Assembly (NCBI RefSeq): GCF_900046455.1
Contig: NZ_FCOT01000012.1
Location: 978,017-1,042,016, forward strand
Length of the DNA stretch: 64,000 nucleotides
From: Cellulomonas timonensis
Lineage (GTDB): Bacteria > Actinomycetota > Actinomycetes > Actinomycetales > Cellulomonadaceae
Reading direction: 5' to 3'
A program made the position numbers and the translations under genes. Under the pieces are notes generated by a model. That model was not told the DNA's origin. It did no database searches and was given only the letters and a program-made list of their open reading frames with translations. Positions 62,357 through 64,000 of this stretch are shown here, piece by piece; within the stretch, counting starts at the first letter, position 1, and the number at the start of each line of letters is the position of its first letter.

Positions 62357-64000
62357 CTACCCGCTCGGCGTTCCCGCCGTGGCATTGCGGTGCCGCAGGA
62401 CGCGGCGGGTCACGAGGACCACACCGACCACGACGAGCAGGCCGATGACGATCGTCGCGATGATCTGGATGTACACCCAGGTCGGCGGCGTGTAGTCGAC
62501 CGTGGCGCCCGGCGCGAGCCCGTTCATCGCGTTGGAGTTCGCGACGGTGAACAGGATGTTGTGCGTCGCCTCGCGGATGTCGCTGACCGCCTTGGCCGAG
62601 TCGGTGTCCCCGAAGGACTTCGACGGCTGGAAGGTCAGCGTCAGGTCCGTGCCCGCGCTGATGCCCTGGTTCGGGTTCATGTACGGGTACAGGTTGAAGT
62701 CCGAGATCGCGAAGCCCTCGAAGCCCCACTCGGAGCGCAGCACATTCGTCATGAGCGCCTCGGAGCCGCCGGCCCACGTGGCGCCGATGCGGTTGAACGA
62801 GCTCATGATGCCGCCCGCGCCGATCGTCGTCTCCGAGATCGTGCCGTCCGCGTCGGACACGTACTGCACGTCCATGGAGATGTCCTTCACGGCCATCTCG
62901 AACGGCTTGAGGTAGATCTCGCGGATCGTCTGCTCGGTCGCCCAGGTGGCGATGCCGTTGTTGACCCGGTTGGTCTCCTGCTCATTGAGCGCGAAGTGCT
63001 TGAGCGTGGTGTACACGCCCTTGGTCGCCGCCCCGTTGGCCACCGACGTCGCCATCGCGCCCGAGAGGAACGGGTCTTCCGAGTAGTACTCGAAGTTCCG
63101 GCCGCCGAACGGCGAGCGGTGCAGGTTGATCGCCGGGGCGTACCAGCCGTTGATCTCCTTGAACATCGCCTCGTTGCCGAGCATCTCGCCCATCGCCGCG
63201 CCCAGCTCGACGTCCCACGTCTGCGCGATGAGGAACTCCGACGGGTAGGCCACGCCGTTGATCGAGGAGTTGATGAACGAGGAGAACCCGGCGGGGCCGT
63301 CGGGCTCCGTGGTCTGCGGCTTGGCGATCGAGCCGATCGCGGCCGTCTGGTAGGCGCCGTTGAGCAGCATCGAGGTCATCTCGTCGACCTCGAGGGAGTC
63401 GAGCAGCTCGTCCCACTTCGGGTCGTCCTTGGCCAGGCCGCGCATGTCGACCAGCGCCAGCTCACTGCCCGCGCCGGTGGTCGGCATCTCGCCGTCGAAC
63501 TCGGCGGCCACCGCGTCGTAGTCCCAGGCCTCGAAGCCCGCCTGGACCGCGTCCGCCGCGACCAGCATGTCCGCGGTCGGGGCCACCGGGAACGTCCCAG
63601 CGAAGTCCGCGCGGGACATCGACAGGATCTTGCCGTCGGCCGGCTCGGCGCTGAACTGCGCCGAGACGTCGTCGAACTGGTTGGTGACCTCGGCGAGGTC
63701 GCTCGCGCGGTGGTTCTCCCCGGAGTACACGACGTCGGAGTCGACCGTGTAGGTGATCGGCTCGATGCCCTCGGCGACGGTGTGCGAGTCGGTGCGCACG
63801 CTGATCGCGTAGTCACCGGCCTCGAGCACGTACGCGGCGGCGTCCAGGTGGTCGTAGGACGCCATGTCCTCCACGGCCAGCTCCAGCGTGACGGACTCGC
63901 TCGCGCCGGGCTCGATCACGCCGGTCTTGGCGAAGTCGCCCAGGACGACCTCGGCCTTCTCGATGCCGCCCGCGGTGTAGGGCGCGGTGTAGTACAGCTC
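62357..64000 (-). CDS. Membrane-anchored GH3 enzyme with permuted domains (5' end outside window)
   Basis: At least 547 residues; the frame stays open to base 64000. Order is reversed from normal GH3: a fibronectin-III-like part comes first (IEPGASESVTLELAVEDMAS), then the barrel with IAKPQTTEPDGPAGFSSFI, YAPAINLHRSPFGGRNFEYY, TLKHFALNEQETNRV and nucleophile-region GFEGFAISDFNLYPYMNPN. It ends in a membrane helix YIQIIATIVIGLLVVVGVVL with basic tail RRVLRHRN. The acid/base domain should lie in the missing N-terminal part. The substrate is unknown. Confidence 0.85.
   Translation of the reverse strand, partial: ELYYTAPYTAGGIEKAEVVLGDFAKTGVIEPGASESVTLELAVEDMASYDHLDAAAYVLEAGDYAISVRTDSHTVAEGIEPITYTVDSDVVYSGENHRASDLAEVTNQFDDVSAQFSAEPADGKILSMSRADFAGTFPVAPTADMLVAADAVQAGFEAWDYDAVAAEFDGEMPTTGAGSELALVDMRGLAKDDPKWDELLDSLEVDEMTSMLLNGAYQTAAIGSIAKPQTTEPDGPAGFSSFINSSINGVAYPSEFLIAQTWDVELGAAMGEMLGNEAMFKEINGWYAPAINLHRSPFGGRNFEYYSEDPFLSGAMATSVANGAATKGVYTTLKHFALNEQETNRVNNGIATWATEQTIREIYLKPFEMAVKDISMDVQYVSDADGTISETTIGAGGIMSSFNRIGATWAGGSEALMTNVLRSEWGFEGFAISDFNLYPYMNPNQGISAGTDLTLTFQPSKSFGDTDSAKAVSDIREATHNILFTVANSNAMNGLAPGATVDYTPPTWVYIQIIATIVIGLLVVVGVVLVTRRVLRHRNATAGTPSG

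Noticed and set aside
62169-62777. 203-codon N-terminal extension of the GH3 gene at 59769
   Set aside because: Overlaps the 3' part of the permuted GH3 gene in another frame and has no homology; ATG 62168 has a ribosome site.

Overview
The window is high-GC DNA from an actinobacterium. Signs of this are very high third-position GC, many GTG starts, apparent leaderless promoters (a TANNNT hexamer 6-8 bases before the start codon), GTP-type PEP carboxykinase, a RamB-type regulator, DUF3151, DUF5997 and LppM-type proteins, and a HspR-type HAIR element before clpB. Several glycoside hydrolases and a pectate lyase suggest a plant-polymer-degrading member of the Micrococcales, near Cellulomonadaceae or Promicromonosporaceae. 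That placement is inference from gene content. I saw no rRNA, tRNA, CRISPR array, prophage or insertion sequence.

Layout. 1-620: start of a siderophore-binding lipoprotein under a DtxR/IdeR-type iron box. 655-7516: purC, purD, pckG and a divergent RamB-like regulator with a palindrome in its promoter. 7540-11483: small redox and membrane genes, a SMI1/KNR4-like protein with an added OB-like domain, and a tyrosinase-family copper protein. 11490-14411: a small accessory island with a DUF1778-GNAT toxin-antitoxin pair, a helix-turn-helix/nucleotidyltransferase pair and a lone MNT nucleotidyltransferase. 14503-20102: an actinobacterial Pol I-like enzyme, an unrecognised three-repeat protein, a DUF6174 lipoprotein, purA and DUF3151. 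20228-23358: a partner-switching module, one SpoIIE phosphatase with its own kinase-like domain between two STAS proteins. 23478-34232: housekeeping genes (fbaA, TrmH-type methyltransferase, dedA, HAD phosphatase, lemA, pyrE, xthA), a secreted pectate lyase and two tandem DUF4190-like membrane proteins. 34289-42329: a GH3 glucosidase with TetR and Gfo/Idh/MocA neighbours, clpB, and LppM.

43554-48812 is the most interesting region. A hyaluronan-synthase-like GT2 enzyme, a membrane-anchored GH26 hydrolase overlapping it by 8 bases, and UDP-glucose 6-dehydrogenase lie in one operon behind an unusually AT-rich, palindrome-rich 460-base leader. Together they look like a synthase-dependent uronic-acid exopolysaccharide system with its own hydrolase.

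48933-53418 holds a VOC protein, trmB, DUF5997 divergent from a LysR effector-domain-only protein with a Gly/Lys/Arg tail, and a secreted alpha/beta hydrolase whose frame runs on antisense through its neighbour. 53498-57034 is a pair of ABC exporter-fold proteins under a second iron box, presumably a siderophore system. 57286-64000 has a LytTR regulator coupled to a 17-codon upstream ORF, a GH3-GtrA-GT2 operon, and a membrane-anchored GH3 enzyme with permuted domain order that runs off the window.

Quality warning: bases 36895-36923 match the Illumina Nextera adapter at 26 of 29 positions and sit between two copies of a 25-base direct repeat, so about 94 bases there are probably an assembly artefact.
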